From positions 27,888 through 91,887 of the forward strand of contig DFKZ01000099.1 of NCBI GenBank assembly GCA_002373975.1: a stretch of DNA of 64,000 bases, in the 5' to 3' direction. The position numbers and the translations under genes are program-made. The number at the start of each line of letters is the position of its first letter. Position 1 is the first letter of the stretch. This document shows, piece by piece, positions 9,283-19,037 of the stretch. This stretch comes from Lachnospiraceae bacterium UBA3632 (GTDB taxonomy: Bacteria > Bacillota > Clostridia > Lachnospirales > Lachnospiraceae). Under the pieces are notes generated by a model. It made no database searches. It saw nothing but the letters and a program-made list of their open reading frames with translations, and was not told the DNA's origin.

Positions 9283-10785
9283 ATGAAGAACAAGATTATT
9301 CGAATCGCCCTCGGCATCGCCGGAGCAATTGCGTTAGCCGCAACATTGCCGGCCACAGCCAAAGCGGCGGAGAGCAATTACACATACACATATGATTACT
9401 GGGGAGATGTACAGGAGTGTCCCGATACATACTCGGTAGTAAAGGTATTCACATACAAGGACCTGGGAATAAAGACTAATCTTAAGAATCCCGAATCGCT
9501 CTATGTGTACGGCAATATGCTCTATATCTGCGATACCGGCAATAACCGCATCATCGTTCTCGAGAGGATCGATGAAGATGAATTCGCTTATGTTGATGAA
9601 TTCAGTAGCATAAAGGGTTCAGACAAGAACGATCTGAACGCTCCCGCGGACATCGCTATCAGCGAAGAAGGCGACATTTTCATTGCCGACAGAGGAAACG
9701 AAAGAATAGTCAAGGTTGACAAGGACTTGAATTATCTGATGGAATTCACCAAGCCCATTGACCTTTCCATAGCTGACGATCTGGTGTTCCAGCCGGATAA
9801 GATCGTTATCGATACTGCAGGTCGTGTGTACTGCTCGGCCATCGGTATCAACAAAGGCCTTGTTAAATACGAAGCTGACGGTGTATTCTCCGGATTCATC
9901 GGTGCAACACCTGTTGCTTACGACTTTACCGATTATCTTTGGAAAAAATTTGCTTCCCAGGAACAGAGAGCCAAGATGGAATCCTTTGTTCCCACGGAAT
10001 ACGATAACGTGTATATGGATAAAGAAGGCTTCATCTATGCATGCGCCGGAGGACAGAAGGAAGAGGACCTCGATGCCGAGACAGTTCAGGCTGTACGCAA
10101 GATCAACATGTTAGGTTCCGATATCCTTGTCCGGAACGGCGATTACCCCATATACGGAGACCTCTACTGGGGCGGAGGCGGCGGAATCACCGGCCCCTCA
10201 TATTTCACGGATGTCACCGTTCTCGACAATGATGTTTACATATGCCTCGACAAAAACAGAGGACGTCTTTTCGGATATGACGATCAGGGACGCAACATTT
10301 TCTGCTTTGGCGGAAACGGAAACATGGAGGGATACTTCAGAAGACCCGTGTCTCTCGAGCATATGGGCAACGACCTGATGGTACTCGATCAGCTCGACAA
10401 TGCAATCACCCTGTTTATCCCCACAGAGTTCGGAAACCTTATCTACACCGCAATGGATCAGTTCGATCACGGTGAGTATGATGAGGCTCAGGCAACATGG
10501 GAAAAGGTTAAGGTGCTGAACGGTAACTACACTCTTGCGTATATCGGAATAGGCCGTTCGCTCCTGCGCAATGAGCATTACAGAGAGGCAATGGATTATT
10601 TCGAGCTCAAATATGATGACGAGAATTATTCCAAGGCATACGGACAGTACCGTAAAGGATGGATCAAAGCAAATATAGGATGGATAATCGCCGTTCTTCT
10701 TGCCATCTTCCTGATCCCTCTTGGAATAGGAAAGATAAAATCCATCAAGCACGAGATAGATATAGCGGACATATTCAGGGTTTAG
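9283..10785 (+). CDS. Exported NHL-repeat protein with TPR-like segment and C-terminal membrane anchor
   Basis: This 500-residue protein has a signal peptide ending near ATAKA-AES. Residues of about 60-390 carry NHL-type propeller repeats, with recurring motifs such as ICDTGNNRIIVL and IADRGNERIVKVD. A short helical pair around 400-455 looks like a TPR (YDEAQATWEKV; YREAMDYFELKYDD). A single membrane helix (about 462-480) near the end leaves a short cytoplasmic tail. It should therefore expose a beta-propeller on the outer face of the membrane. It sits between the importer permeases and the Yip1 and DUF5696 genes. From memory that trio recurs beside Firmicutes sugar importers, and a role in capturing or handing over glycans is a guess. 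Confidence 0.8.
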   Translation: MKNKIIRIALGIAGAIALAATLPATAKAAESNYTYTYDYWGDVQECPDTYSVVKVFTYKDLGIKTNLKNPESLYVYGNMLYICDTGNNRIIVLERIDEDEFAYVDEFSSIKGSDKNDLNAPADIAISEEGDIFIADRGNERIVKVDKDLNYLMEFTKPIDLSIADDLVFQPDKIVIDTAGRVYCSAIGINKGLVKYEADGVFSGFIGATPVAYDFTDYLWKKFASQEQRAKMESFVPTEYDNVYMDKEGFIYACAGGQKEEDLDAETVQAVRKINMLGSDILVRNGDYPIYGDLYWGGGGGITGPSYFTDVTVLDNDVYICLDKNRGRLFGYDDQGRNIFCFGGNGNMEGYFRRPVSLEHMGNDLMVLDQLDNAITLFIPTEFGNLIYTAMDQFDHGEYDEAQATWEKVKVLNGNYTLAYIGIGRSLLRNEHYREAMDYFELKYDDENYSKAYGQYRKGWIKANIGWIIAVLLAIFLIPLGIGKIKSIKHEIDIADIFRV

Positions 10786-10820
10786 GAAGTACCATGCGCC
10801 GCCCGGCGTCCGGATCACAA

Positions 10821-10844
10821 ATTATCCCGATAAACCGGGATAAT
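10821..10844 (+). other. Intercistronic stem-loop before the Yip1 gene
   Basis: ATTATCCCG (10821-10829) pairs perfectly with CGGGATAAT (10836-10844) across a six-base loop. It lies in the 72-base gap, with the ribosome site AGGAG just after it. No T-run follows, so it is not a standard terminator; it may affect mRNA stability or translation of the next gene. Confidence 0.5.
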
Positions 10845-10857
10845 ACAGGAGAAAGCC

Positions 10858-11514
10858 ATGTTCAAATCGTTAACCAAAAAAGAGACTTATATCAAATACC
10901 TTAAGTCACTCAAGTTCGGGTTTTATTGCATGACACACCCGCTTGACGGCTTCTGGGATCTGACTCATGAAAAGAGAGGAACCTACGCAGCAGCCAACAC
11001 GATACTTTTCGTCACGATCCTTATAAGGATACTGAAGCTGCGCTATACAAGTTTCCTTTTCATACAGGTATATTGGGAGGACATCAATATCTTCCTGTAT
11101 ATCGCAAGTATCCTGTTCCCACTGGCATTGTGGGTCGTCGGAAACTGGGCACTTACCACACTGTTTGACGGCAAAGGCCGTCTGGGACAGGTGTATATGG
11201 CAACCTGCTACGGGCTCCTTCCTTATCCCGTGTTCCAGTTGCCGCTTATGATCGCCAGCAACTTTGTCACGATCGAGGAAGGTCAGTTCTATTCGGTGCT
11301 GAGCGTCATATCCCTTGTGTACTGTGCGTTCTTGATAATCGCGGGCATGGGACAGATACATGATTTCTCGATGGGAAAGAATATACTGTTTACCATCGCT
11401 TCACTTTTTGCAATGCTGGTAATGATATTCATATTGATGATATTCTTCAGCATGATCACACAGGGCGTTTCATACTTCATCTCCCTCGGTAAAGAGATGA
11501 TGTTCCGAATATAA
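10858..11514 (+). CDS. Yip1 family integral membrane protein
   Basis: This 218-residue protein has about five to six membrane helices and the pattern of the bacterial Yip1 family: an N-terminal HPLDGFWDLTHEKRG segment on the cytoplasmic face, LWVVGNWALTTLFDGKG, then CYGLLPYPVFQLP. The biochemical role of bacterial Yip1 proteins is not known. The gene lies between the NHL-repeat and DUF5696 genes, with spacings of 72 and 49 bases, and is probably in the same transcript. The association with sugar importer genes suggests an accessory or assembly role at the membrane, but nothing in the sequence shows a substrate or partner. Confidence 0.82.
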   Translation: MFKSLTKKETYIKYLKSLKFGFYCMTHPLDGFWDLTHEKRGTYAAANTILFVTILIRILKLRYTSFLFIQVYWEDINIFLYIASILFPLALWVVGNWALTTLFDGKGRLGQVYMATCYGLLPYPVFQLPLMIASNFVTIEEGQFYSVLSVISLVYCAFLIIAGMGQIHDFSMGKNILFTIASLFAMLVMIFILMIFFSMITQGVSYFISLGKEMMFRI

Positions 11515-11563
11515 AGCATTTAAGATTTAGAAATAACACAACCTATCAGGGATTGGAGTTGTC

Positions 11564-14176
11564 ATGAAGAAAGAAAAAAAGGTTTTGACCGAGGCACAGG
11601 TCGAAAAGAGAAAAGAATTATTTGACTTCCTCAAGGGACTTATATTTCCTACCGCGCTCATAGCAGTAATAGCGCTGGCTATTTTCCTTGTAGTCAAATT
11701 TGTTAATCCCGAAACGGAATATATGAAGGTGGATCCCTATGCTCCGGATGAAGAGCTGACGGAACCCATAGTGCTGGAATCGGAAGGGCTGATCTTCACA
11801 ATGGATCCTCTCACCACACATTTTACCGTAGAGCAGAAGTCCAACGGAAAGGTTTGGTCATCTTATATTGAGGATGCGGAAAGCGATGAGATGGCTCTCG
11901 CAAGCGAAAAAGGAAAGATGAGTTCGAACCTGGTCCTTTCTTATGCGATCGTTACCGGTCTTGAGACGGTCTATGACAGCTACACATACAGTGTTAAGAA
12001 TAATATCTACCACGTTGAAAAAGATGGCGATACCGTTAAAGTATTCTATTCAATGGGTAGTGTTGAGAAGGAATATATCATTCCTTCCATCATAAAAGCG
12101 GCGGATTTCGAGGCATACCTCGACAAGTTTGATTCAGGTGTAAGAGATACCGCCAAGGACGCATACAAGAAATACGATATCGATAATCTTAAATCCGGTG
12201 ATAACAAGGACGATGTACTTGAACAGTTCCCTATTGCTGCCAAGGAAGTTATCTACGTTCTGCGTGATACCACCAAAGAGGCGAGAAAAGAAAAGCTCGA
12301 AGCGGCATTTGCTGCAGCCGGATATACATACGACGATTACCTTGCCGACATGGAGCTGGGTACGGTAGAAAAAAAGGACGACAAGCCCGTATTCAATGTT
12401 GAGATGGACTTCAGACTTGAGGGAAATGACATGGTGGTCGAGATCCCCTTCAGCTCTCTCAAGTACAATCCTTCGATGCCGATATACACACTTTCGCCCC
12501 TTCCTTATTTCGGAGCGGCGAGCAGGGAAGATGAAGGATATATGTTCGTTCCCGAAGGCGGCGGAGCGATCATCAACTACAATAACGGTAAAACTTCCCA
12601 GAGCGACTACTATGCCAATGTCTACGGATGGGATATGGGTCTTAGAAGACAGTACGTCATCCATAACACCAGAGCATACTTCGGAGTGTTCGGACAGTCC
12701 CGTGATGACAGCTCTTATATCTGCATCCTTGAGGATGGTGCATCCTATGCATCAGTCAGAGCATTCATAAGCGGAAGACAGAACACATACAATTTTACCA
12801 ATGCACTCTACTCAATATGTGCGAGAGAACAGTATGATATCGGAGATATCGCAAACTCTGATGTATATGCATACTCCACCAAGCTTCCCCAGGATGAGAG
12901 CATAGTACAGAGATACCGCTTTGTGGACAGCCCCGACTATGTCGACATGGCATACGCTTACAGGGATTATCTCGAGACAGAGTACGGCCAGTATATGACA
13001 CTTAACGATTACACCGAAGCTCCCCTTACGGTTGAGCTCGTAGGTGCCATCGACAAGATACAGCAGGTTATGGGTGTGCCGGTATCAAGGCCCCTCAAGC
13101 TCACAAGCTTTAACGAGGCTTCGGATATCATAACAGACCTAAGCTCGCAGGATGTGGGACACCTTTCCGTTAAGCTCACCGGCTGGTGCAACGGAGGAGT
13201 AAGCCAGAAGCTTCTCAAGCGTGTAACGCTTGTAGCGGCATTGGGAACACAGAGAGATCTCAAGAACCTCTGTAAGACCGCAAAAGATAACGGCGTAGAC
13301 CTTTATCTTGACGGTATTACCCAGTACGAGCACAACAGCAATATCTTTAACGGATTCTTCAGCTATCGTGATGCCGCAAGGCTCCTTACGAGAGAGCGCG
13401 CGGAGCAGTACAACTTCAGCCATGTAACATACAAGGCCAGAGAGGGATTCAAGAGCTATTACCTGCTCCACACACCTCTTGCCATGAGAATGGCGGACAA
13501 CCTTGTAAAGCAGGCTGTTAAGTATGGTACCGGAGTGTCGTTCCAGGATATCGGAATGGACCTTTCATCCGATTACTACCGCAAGGATCCTCACAGCAGA
13601 GAAAACACCAAGACACTCAACACGGATCTGCTCAAGACTCTTGATGACAAGAATACAAAGCTCATGGTAAACATGGGTAACGATTATGCGGTTCCTTATG
13701 CAGATGTGGTTACCAATATGGACCTTAAGGGCAGCGGATACACTGTGCTTGACGAGGAGGTTCCCTTCTATCAGATAGCGGTTCACGGATATGTTAATTA
13801 CACCGGATACCCGGTAAACATTTCCGGCAATGATGAGGAAGAAGTGCTGATGAGCGCGGAGTACGGAGCGGGCCTCAACTTCACACTCATGAGCGAGAGC
13901 AGCTTTACTCTTCAGAAGACTCTCTATCCCGAGTATTACGGATCCGAGTATGCATCATGGAAGGATCGCGTGCTCAGTATCTGCACAAGATATAACAGAG
14001 AGCTCGGCCACACCTTCAACCAGGAGATGACCGGCCACGAGATTCTCTCTCCTTATGTAAGATGCACAACTTATGCCGATGGCACAAAAGTATATGTCAA
14101 TTACGGATTCGCCGAGGATTACACCGCAGAGGACGGAACGGTTGTAAAGGCAAGAGATTATACAGTAGTCAGATAA
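11564..14176 (+). CDS. Membrane-anchored DUF5696 protein, possible glycosidase-like barrel
   Basis: The protein has 870 residues. A single membrane helix (about residues 25-48) follows a charged cytoplasmic N-terminus, so the bulk is extracellular. A beta-rich region (about 55-330) contains FVPEGGGAIINY, and an alpha/beta region (about 500-790) looks like a distorted TIM barrel (DLYLDGITQYEH; GVSFQDIGMDLSS; LMVNMGNDYAVPYADVV). I recognise the family as DUF5696, which has no settled function to my knowledge. The barrel-like fold, export and position between two xylan importers suggest a surface glycoside hydrolase or glycan-binding protein; this is inference. The second permease pair begins 21 bases downstream. 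Confidence 0.75.
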   Translation: MKKEKKVLTEAQVEKRKELFDFLKGLIFPTALIAVIALAIFLVVKFVNPETEYMKVDPYAPDEELTEPIVLESEGLIFTMDPLTTHFTVEQKSNGKVWSSYIEDAESDEMALASEKGKMSSNLVLSYAIVTGLETVYDSYTYSVKNNIYHVEKDGDTVKVFYSMGSVEKEYIIPSIIKAADFEAYLDKFDSGVRDTAKDAYKKYDIDNLKSGDNKDDVLEQFPIAAKEVIYVLRDTTKEARKEKLEAAFAAAGYTYDDYLADMELGTVEKKDDKPVFNVEMDFRLEGNDMVVEIPFSSLKYNPSMPIYTLSPLPYFGAASREDEGYMFVPEGGGAIINYNNGKTSQSDYYANVYGWDMGLRRQYVIHNTRAYFGVFGQSRDDSSYICILEDGASYASVRAFISGRQNTYNFTNALYSICAREQYDIGDIANSDVYAYSTKLPQDESIVQRYRFVDSPDYVDMAYAYRDYLETEYGQYMTLNDYTEAPLTVELVGAIDKIQQVMGVPVSRPLKLTSFNEASDIITDLSSQDVGHLSVKLTGWCNGGVSQKLLKRVTLVAALGTQRDLKNLCKTAKDNGVDLYLDGITQYEHNSNIFNGFFSYRDAARLLTRERAEQYNFSHVTYKAREGFKSYYLLHTPLAMRMADNLVKQAVKYGTGVSFQDIGMDLSSDYYRKDPHSRENTKTLNTDLLKTLDDKNTKLMVNMGNDYAVPYADVVTNMDLKGSGYTVLDEEVPFYQIAVHGYVNYTGYPVNISGNDEEEVLMSAEYGAGLNFTLMSESSFTLQKTLYPEYYGSEYASWKDRVLSICTRYNRELGHTFNQEMTGHEILSPYVRCTTYADGTKVYVNYGFAEDYTAEDGTVVKARDYTVVR

Positions 14177-14197
14177 ACTGGGATTAGGTAGATTACG

Positions 14198-15130
14198 ATG
14201 GAAAAGAGAAAAGAAATGAAAAAGAAATCAAAGATCAGACTGACCGGACTTGAAAAAAGAAAAGCGATCGCGGGTTATATCTTCATAGCCCCCTTCATAT
14301 TCGGTTTCCTTGTATTCATGGTCAGGCCGCTGTTCCAGTCGCTATACATGAGCTTCTGTAATGTAGACCTCGGAGCGGCAAAATTCGAGATGACTCTGAC
14401 CGGGTTTGATCAGTATTTCTGGGCTTTCAGAGTAGATCCGGATTATTCGAGGGCATTGGTGGAAGAACTCGTGAGAATGGTCATCTATTCCCTTGCTATT
14501 ATAGTATTCAGCTTTTTCGTATCGCTGATCCTCAACCAGAAGTTCAAGGGAAGAGCACTTGTAAGAGCAATATTCTTCCTTCCTGTTATCCTTTCATCGG
14601 GCGTTATGCTTGGACTTGAATCAAACAATCAGCTGATAGCCAACCTGCAGCAGACGATCGAGGACGCAGGAGCCTCCACGGTGAGTATCACTGATGGACT
14701 CGAAACTATCTTGCGAACCACCGGCGTCGGAGTAAGAGCCTTTGAAAAAGTCTTCGAAGTAATCGATAACATATATGATGTAGCGCTTGCATCCGGTATT
14801 CAGATCATCGTATTCCTCTCCGGACTTCAGACTATTCCGAGAAGCATGTACGAGGCTGCCGATATCGAGGGATGTACTGCCTGGGAGAGTCTCTGGAAGA
14901 TCACATTCCCTTCCATCAGTTCACTCTTCCTTGTTAACTGGGTTTACACTGTAGTTGACTTCTGCATGAGATCCGATAACGCAGTAATCGAAAAGATCCA
15001 GAAGATCATGATCCAGAACCAGAACTACGGTGCCGCTTCGGCCATGACATGGGCATATTTCCTGATAGTCATAGCCTTTGTCGGAATCACTTCATTTGCA
15101 ATATCAAAGGGGGTTTATTACAATGACTAA
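14198..15130 (+). CDS. Sugar ABC transporter permease (MalF/LplB type), second importer
   Basis: This 310-residue permease has a Lys/Arg-rich N-terminus, six predicted membrane helices and the EAA loop EAADIEGCTAWESLWKITFP near residue 225. An insertion of about 50 residues (roughly 145-195) between helices is longer than in the 7402-8352 permease. The stop codon overlaps the start of its MalG-type partner in an ATGA arrangement. It belongs with the binding protein at 16293-17702. Together with the first importer, the locus encodes two separate channels, perhaps for different oligomer lengths or decorations. Confidence 0.92.
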   Translation: MEKRKEMKKKSKIRLTGLEKRKAIAGYIFIAPFIFGFLVFMVRPLFQSLYMSFCNVDLGAAKFEMTLTGFDQYFWAFRVDPDYSRALVEELVRMVIYSLAIIVFSFFVSLILNQKFKGRALVRAIFFLPVILSSGVMLGLESNNQLIANLQQTIEDAGASTVSITDGLETILRTTGVGVRAFEKVFEVIDNIYDVALASGIQIIVFLSGLQTIPRSMYEAADIEGCTAWESLWKITFPSISSLFLVNWVYTVVDFCMRSDNAVIEKIQKIMIQNQNYGAASAMTWAYFLIVIAFVGITSFAISKGVYYND

Positions 15131-16127
15131 AACCAAGACCAAGATTGCCAAGGAGGGATTCTGGGAGAGAAACCGCAAATCCGAAGGTTACCTCTTAAAG
15201 AAAAAAGCAAGCCAGATATTCGTGAGCATAGTAAGATTCATTCTTCTTTTCGGACTGTGTTTCCTTATCCTTCAGCCTCTGCTCAACAAGATATCAGTCA
15301 GCTTCATGACCGAGAGTGATCTGTTCAACCCGATAGTAGTATCGATCCCCGTTCACTTTACGCTTGATAACTACAAGCTTTCGGCAGAGATCATGAACTA
15401 CGGAAAGTCCTTTGTGAACTCACTGGTCATTTCGATAACGGTATCGATCCTGCAGATAGCGGTATGTACATTCGTGGGATACGGATTCGCAAGATTCAAA
15501 TTCCCGTTAAAGAAGCTGTGGTTTGCATTCGTAATGCTTGTGATCGTTGTTCCGCCCCAGGTAATATCAAACTCTCTGTTCCTTCACTTCAGATTCTTTG
15601 ATATTTTCGGTCTGATAAGACTGATAACCGGAAGCTCGCTCAACCTTAGGGGATCGGTGCTCCCGTACTATCTTATGAGTATCGGGTGCATGGGACTTAA
15701 GAACGGACTGTATATCTACATGATAAGACAGTTCTTCAGGAACATCCCCAACGACATGGAAGAGGCTGCCTACGTCGACGGCTGCGGAATGGTAAAGACC
15801 TTCCTCACCATCATGCTTCCGGAAGGAAAGCCCATCATCACATCCTGCTTCCTCTTCGCATTTGTATGGCAGTGGACTGATGGATTTTATTCCAAGATGT
15901 TCCTCGGAAATATCTCGCTCGTAAGTATGAGTATCGCACGTATCGTTGACTCTCTGGGAGCATATATGCAGAGACTCCTGGGTGTTACGGTCACGATCTC
16001 CGTGGCGTATTCCAACTGTATCCTTTCGACAGGTACTCTGATGGTCATCGGGCCTGTAGTAATCCTGTATCTCTTTGCACAGAGACAGTTCGTTGAAAGT
16101 ATCAGTTCAACAGGTATCAAGATGTAA
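15123..16127 (+). CDS. Sugar ABC transporter permease (MalG/LplC type), second importer
   Basis: The protein has 334 residues from the ATG at 15123. I chose this start because AAAGGGGG stands at a normal distance upstream and the ATG overlaps the stop of the preceding gene; an in-frame ATG at 15078 would force a 53-base overlap. It has six membrane helices and the EAA loop EAAYVDGCGMVKTFLTIMLP around residue 215. It ends in the form VESISSTGIKM, typical of LplC/MalG-type permeases. It pairs with the 14198-15130 permease. The gene is followed by an AT-rich spacer with a promoter for the binding-protein gene. Confidence 0.92.
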   Translation: MTKTKTKIAKEGFWERNRKSEGYLLKKKASQIFVSIVRFILLFGLCFLILQPLLNKISVSFMTESDLFNPIVVSIPVHFTLDNYKLSAEIMNYGKSFVNSLVISITVSILQIAVCTFVGYGFARFKFPLKKLWFAFVMLVIVVPPQVISNSLFLHFRFFDIFGLIRLITGSSLNLRGSVLPYYLMSIGCMGLKNGLYIYMIRQFFRNIPNDMEEAAYVDGCGMVKTFLTIMLPEGKPIITSCFLFAFVWQWTDGFYSKMFLGNISLVSMSIARIVDSLGAYMQRLLGVTVTISVAYSNCILSTGTLMVIGPVVILYLFAQRQFVESISSTGIKM

Positions 16128-16178
16128 AAAAAATACCTGAAAAAATGTCATAATTTTTCAAGGAAATGCGGTTCAAAG

Positions 16179-16207
16179 TTGTATATTTTGAAATATTATG
16201 ATATAAT
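16179..16207 (+). promoter_or_regulatory. Sigma-A type promoter for the binding-protein gene
   Basis: TTGTAT (16179-16184) and TATAAT (16202-16207) are separated by exactly 17 bases. Transcription would start near 16214, giving a leader of about 80 bases before the ATG at 16293. The separate promoter explains how the binding protein can be made in excess over the permeases. Confidence 0.7.
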
Positions 16208-16292
16208 GATTTTTGGTATCATGTTTTGCCGGACTCCCGGAAAAGTTCGACAGAACGTAATATATATTTCAATATGGAGGGTAAAGTATAAT

Positions 16293-17702
16293 ATGAGAAA
16301 GAAAATGACCGCAAGGGTTCTTTCCGTAGCTCTCTCCGCAGCAATGGTAATGAGCATGGCAGCATGTTCAAACGGCGGCGGATCAGGTAAGGGTAAGAAG
16401 GGTGCTGACAAGTACACAATCTACACCGATGCAAACGGAAAAACCGTTGACCTCGGTGGCATGGAGATCATCATGCGTGACTGGTGGACCAATCCCGATG
16501 ATTACTTCATGACCAATCCTAAGAACGAGTATGATGAGGCTCGTAAAGAGTACATCGAGTGGGCTCAGGAGACCTACAACTTCACATTCAAGGAGCAGGC
16601 TATCTCCGATTGGGGTTCAACTCCTCAGGACTTCGTAGACTATGCTACCACCGGCGGCGATGAGAACTACATATTCGTCCTTCGTGATGATGCAGCTATC
16701 GCTCAGGCTATGGCAACTGGTCTTATGTATGATCTTTCTACTCTTGACTGCCTTGACTTCTCAGACAGCAAGTTCCAGGCTAACATGCTCCACGAGCAGT
16801 ACGGATTCAAGGGCGGCATCTATGCTATGTACGCAGGCGTTTCCGAGCCTCGTGACGGTCTCTTCATCAACGAGAATATCCTTAAGGATGCAGGTGTTGA
16901 CGTAAATGAGATCTATGATGCACAGAAGAACGGAACCTGGACATGGGATAAGTTCACCGAGATCATGGACAAGGTTCAGGTTGATAAAGATAACGACGGC
17001 GTAAATGATATCTGGGGCTTCACCGGTAATACCGGATCCTTCACATCTGACTGCGTATATTCTAACGGCGGTGAGTTTGTTGGTAAGGATGCTAACGGAT
17101 ACACATACGGCCTTGATGATTCCAAGACACAGGCTGGTCTTCAGTTCTCTGCTGATATTCAGGCTAAGTATTTCATGCCCAGACCTGAAGGAGCTGCTTG
17201 GGACTACTACAAGGAAGAGTTCCTTAACGGTACTGTTGCATTCTGCTGTGACGGCTTCTATGCAGGCTGCCAGGGCAGCTACTTCGCAGAGCCTTCTTTC
17301 GACCTTGGCTTCGTTATGATTCCTGCAGGCCCCAGCGGAAAGCTTGTTAACTGCTGGTCCAACAACCCTGTTGCAATCCCTGCTTGCTATGATGCAGACA
17401 AGGCTTGGAAGCTCGCATTCGCATGGAACGTTTACACTGACGATCCTGCAGGATACGAAGGATACAACGGACAGCTCTCAAGAGCACGTCTCGGTGCATT
17501 CGACGACAGAGCTTGTGACGAGACAGTTCCTATGATGAGCGAGAAGGAGCACGGCATGATTTCTTACGCAGGAATGGTTCCTGAGCTTGAAGCAGGCCCT
17601 ACACTCATCTGGAACATCTACGGTGGAGCAGATGTTTCTGCAGCTATCGACGGCGCTGCTGAGAGCTGGAAGAGCTTCATCGCAGCTGCTAACGCTAGAT
17701 AA
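16293..17702 (+). CDS. Sugar ABC transporter substrate-binding lipoprotein, second importer
   Basis: This 469-residue protein begins at the ATG at 16293, preceded by GGAGG. A signal peptide ends in the lipobox MAAC followed by a Gly/Lys-rich linker, so the protein is anchored outside the membrane. The mature part fits a family 1 extracellular solute-binding protein, with Trp and Tyr residues suited to stacking on sugars (RDWWTNPDDYF; WDYYKEEFLNGTVAFCCDGFY). It follows its two permeases but has its own promoter and a strong terminator. Codon use differs by eye from its neighbours, with many GCT, GGT and TAC codons, as expected for a very highly expressed gene. The likely ligand is a xylo-oligosaccharide. 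Confidence 0.93.
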   Translation: MRKKMTARVLSVALSAAMVMSMAACSNGGGSGKGKKGADKYTIYTDANGKTVDLGGMEIIMRDWWTNPDDYFMTNPKNEYDEARKEYIEWAQETYNFTFKEQAISDWGSTPQDFVDYATTGGDENYIFVLRDDAAIAQAMATGLMYDLSTLDCLDFSDSKFQANMLHEQYGFKGGIYAMYAGVSEPRDGLFINENILKDAGVDVNEIYDAQKNGTWTWDKFTEIMDKVQVDKDNDGVNDIWGFTGNTGSFTSDCVYSNGGEFVGKDANGYTYGLDDSKTQAGLQFSADIQAKYFMPRPEGAAWDYYKEEFLNGTVAFCCDGFYAGCQGSYFAEPSFDLGFVMIPAGPSGKLVNCWSNNPVAIPACYDADKAWKLAFAWNVYTDDPAGYEGYNGQLSRARLGAFDDRACDETVPMMSEKEHGMISYAGMVPELEAGPTLIWNIYGGADVSAAIDGAAESWKSFIAAANAR

Positions 17703-17740
17703 TCATTTAGCTTAGATAGTTTAATAATAATTTAATCAAT

Positions 17741-17778
17741 AAAAAGAGACGGTTTTTTCCGGAGCCGTCTCTTTTTTT
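17741..17778 (+). terminator. Rho-independent terminator
   Basis: AAAAAGAGACGG (17741-17752) pairs with CCGTCTCTTTTT (17765-17776), followed by further T residues. It closes the binding-protein transcript and separates the second importer from the export operon. Confidence 0.9.
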
Positions 17779-17936
17779 GTGCTTAAGATGAATTCGTTTA
17801 TTTTGCGCAAAATATGAGCAGAAAATTATAAAAAAAACATAGAAAGAGTAGTCTGGAAATCAAAAGAAATATAAAGTAATATTTGGATTTTAATGAAAGA
17901 ATGGCCCACTATGTTAAGAGGGCGAAACGTATCATC

Positions 17937-19037
17937 ATGAAGATTAACATTAAGTACAAAAAACTGAAGACAGCAATGGTCTCAATAGCGCTTTTGTCAG
18001 CATTTTTTCTGAGCTCATGTGCGGTGCCGGAGGAGGAGCCTGTGATCATCCTCGAAGAGGGTGATGACTCGCTGGATTATGTCCTTGTCACATGCACGTA
18101 TGACGATATCATTGCCACAAGGAAAATGGAATGTACGTATAAAAAGGATGATGAACAGGAAGTATATTTCCCTGTGAGCGGAAAAGTGATCGACAAGGTA
18201 TTTGTTGATGTGGGATCAGAAGTAAAAAAGGGCGATGTGCTGGCAAGGCTTGATATAGGAACTCTTGAAGCGGATATAGCATATTACGAGTATTCAATCA
18301 AAAAGAACGAACTTCAGCTTGGATATATAGACGAAGAAGAGAATCTGTCCATTCAGGATATGATCCTTGACTGCTATGTGAGAAAGATCACAAACGGAGA
18401 GATGCTCGAAAAAAGAGTGGAAGCTCTGAAAAAGCAGAACGAGCAAAAGAGACAGAGTCTTAACGATACTCTTGAATTTGACAGAAGAAAGCTTGCCGCA
18501 CTCAGAAAAGAGTATGCGCAGAGCACTGTGGTGGCTGAGTTTGACGGAAAGGTCAGCGAGATACTGGAGAATCTTGAGGGATCGACATCGAATATAGAAA
18601 AATGCATTATGAAGATAGTCGATAATTCAGAGGGCTTTTTTGAGACGAAGGATCAGGATCAGGCGAAGTATTTTGCCGAGGGTGAGACTGTTCCCATGCG
18701 GATAATAACCGGAAGCGGCAAAGGAGATTATGAATTGATCCCCGATGCCATGGACGAATGGGGAGAGACACAGAGATTCAGGATCTTTTCCGGAGATAAC
18801 GCAGAGGAACTTGAAGCAGGCGTTAAGGGAGAGATCATATTCCCGATCGAGAAAAAAGAAAATGTGCTCTGTCTTCCCAGGGAATGTATCTACAAGGCGG
18901 GAAGCGACAGTTATGTATATGTGCTTGATGATGAGGGAATGAGGCAGGTCAAGTGGATCGAGACCGGCCTTGAGGGGGATGAAAAAGTCGAGATCACAAG
19001 TGGTCTCGAAGACGGAGAGAAGGTAATCAGACGTTAA
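17937..19037 (+). CDS. HlyD/MacA-like adaptor lipoprotein of an ABC export system
   Basis: The protein has 366 residues from the ATG at 17937. The signal peptide ends in LSSC, a lipobox. It has the membrane-fusion layout: a half-lipoyl strand (YFPVSGKVIDKVFVDVGSEVKKGDVLARLD), a helical hairpin of about 100 residues, a second half-lipoyl strand (TVVAEFDGKVSEILENLEG), then beta-barrel domains. It stops directly before the start of the next adaptor. In MacAB-type systems such a protein bridges the permease to the outside; in a Gram-positive cell it would act in the cell-wall space. The ribosome site (AGAGGG) is rather far from this ATG, so a start at 17901 is possible. Confidence 0.8.
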   Translation: MKINIKYKKLKTAMVSIALLSAFFLSSCAVPEEEPVIILEEGDDSLDYVLVTCTYDDIIATRKMECTYKKDDEQEVYFPVSGKVIDKVFVDVGSEVKKGDVLARLDIGTLEADIAYYEYSIKKNELQLGYIDEEENLSIQDMILDCYVRKITNGEMLEKRVEALKKQNEQKRQSLNDTLEFDRRKLAALRKEYAQSTVVAEFDGKVSEILENLEGSTSNIEKCIMKIVDNSEGFFETKDQDQAKYFAEGETVPMRIITGSGKGDYELIPDAMDEWGETQRFRIFSGDNAEELEAGVKGEIIFPIEKKENVLCLPRECIYKAGSDSYVYVLDDEGMRQVKWIETGLEGDEKVEITSGLEDGEKVIRR

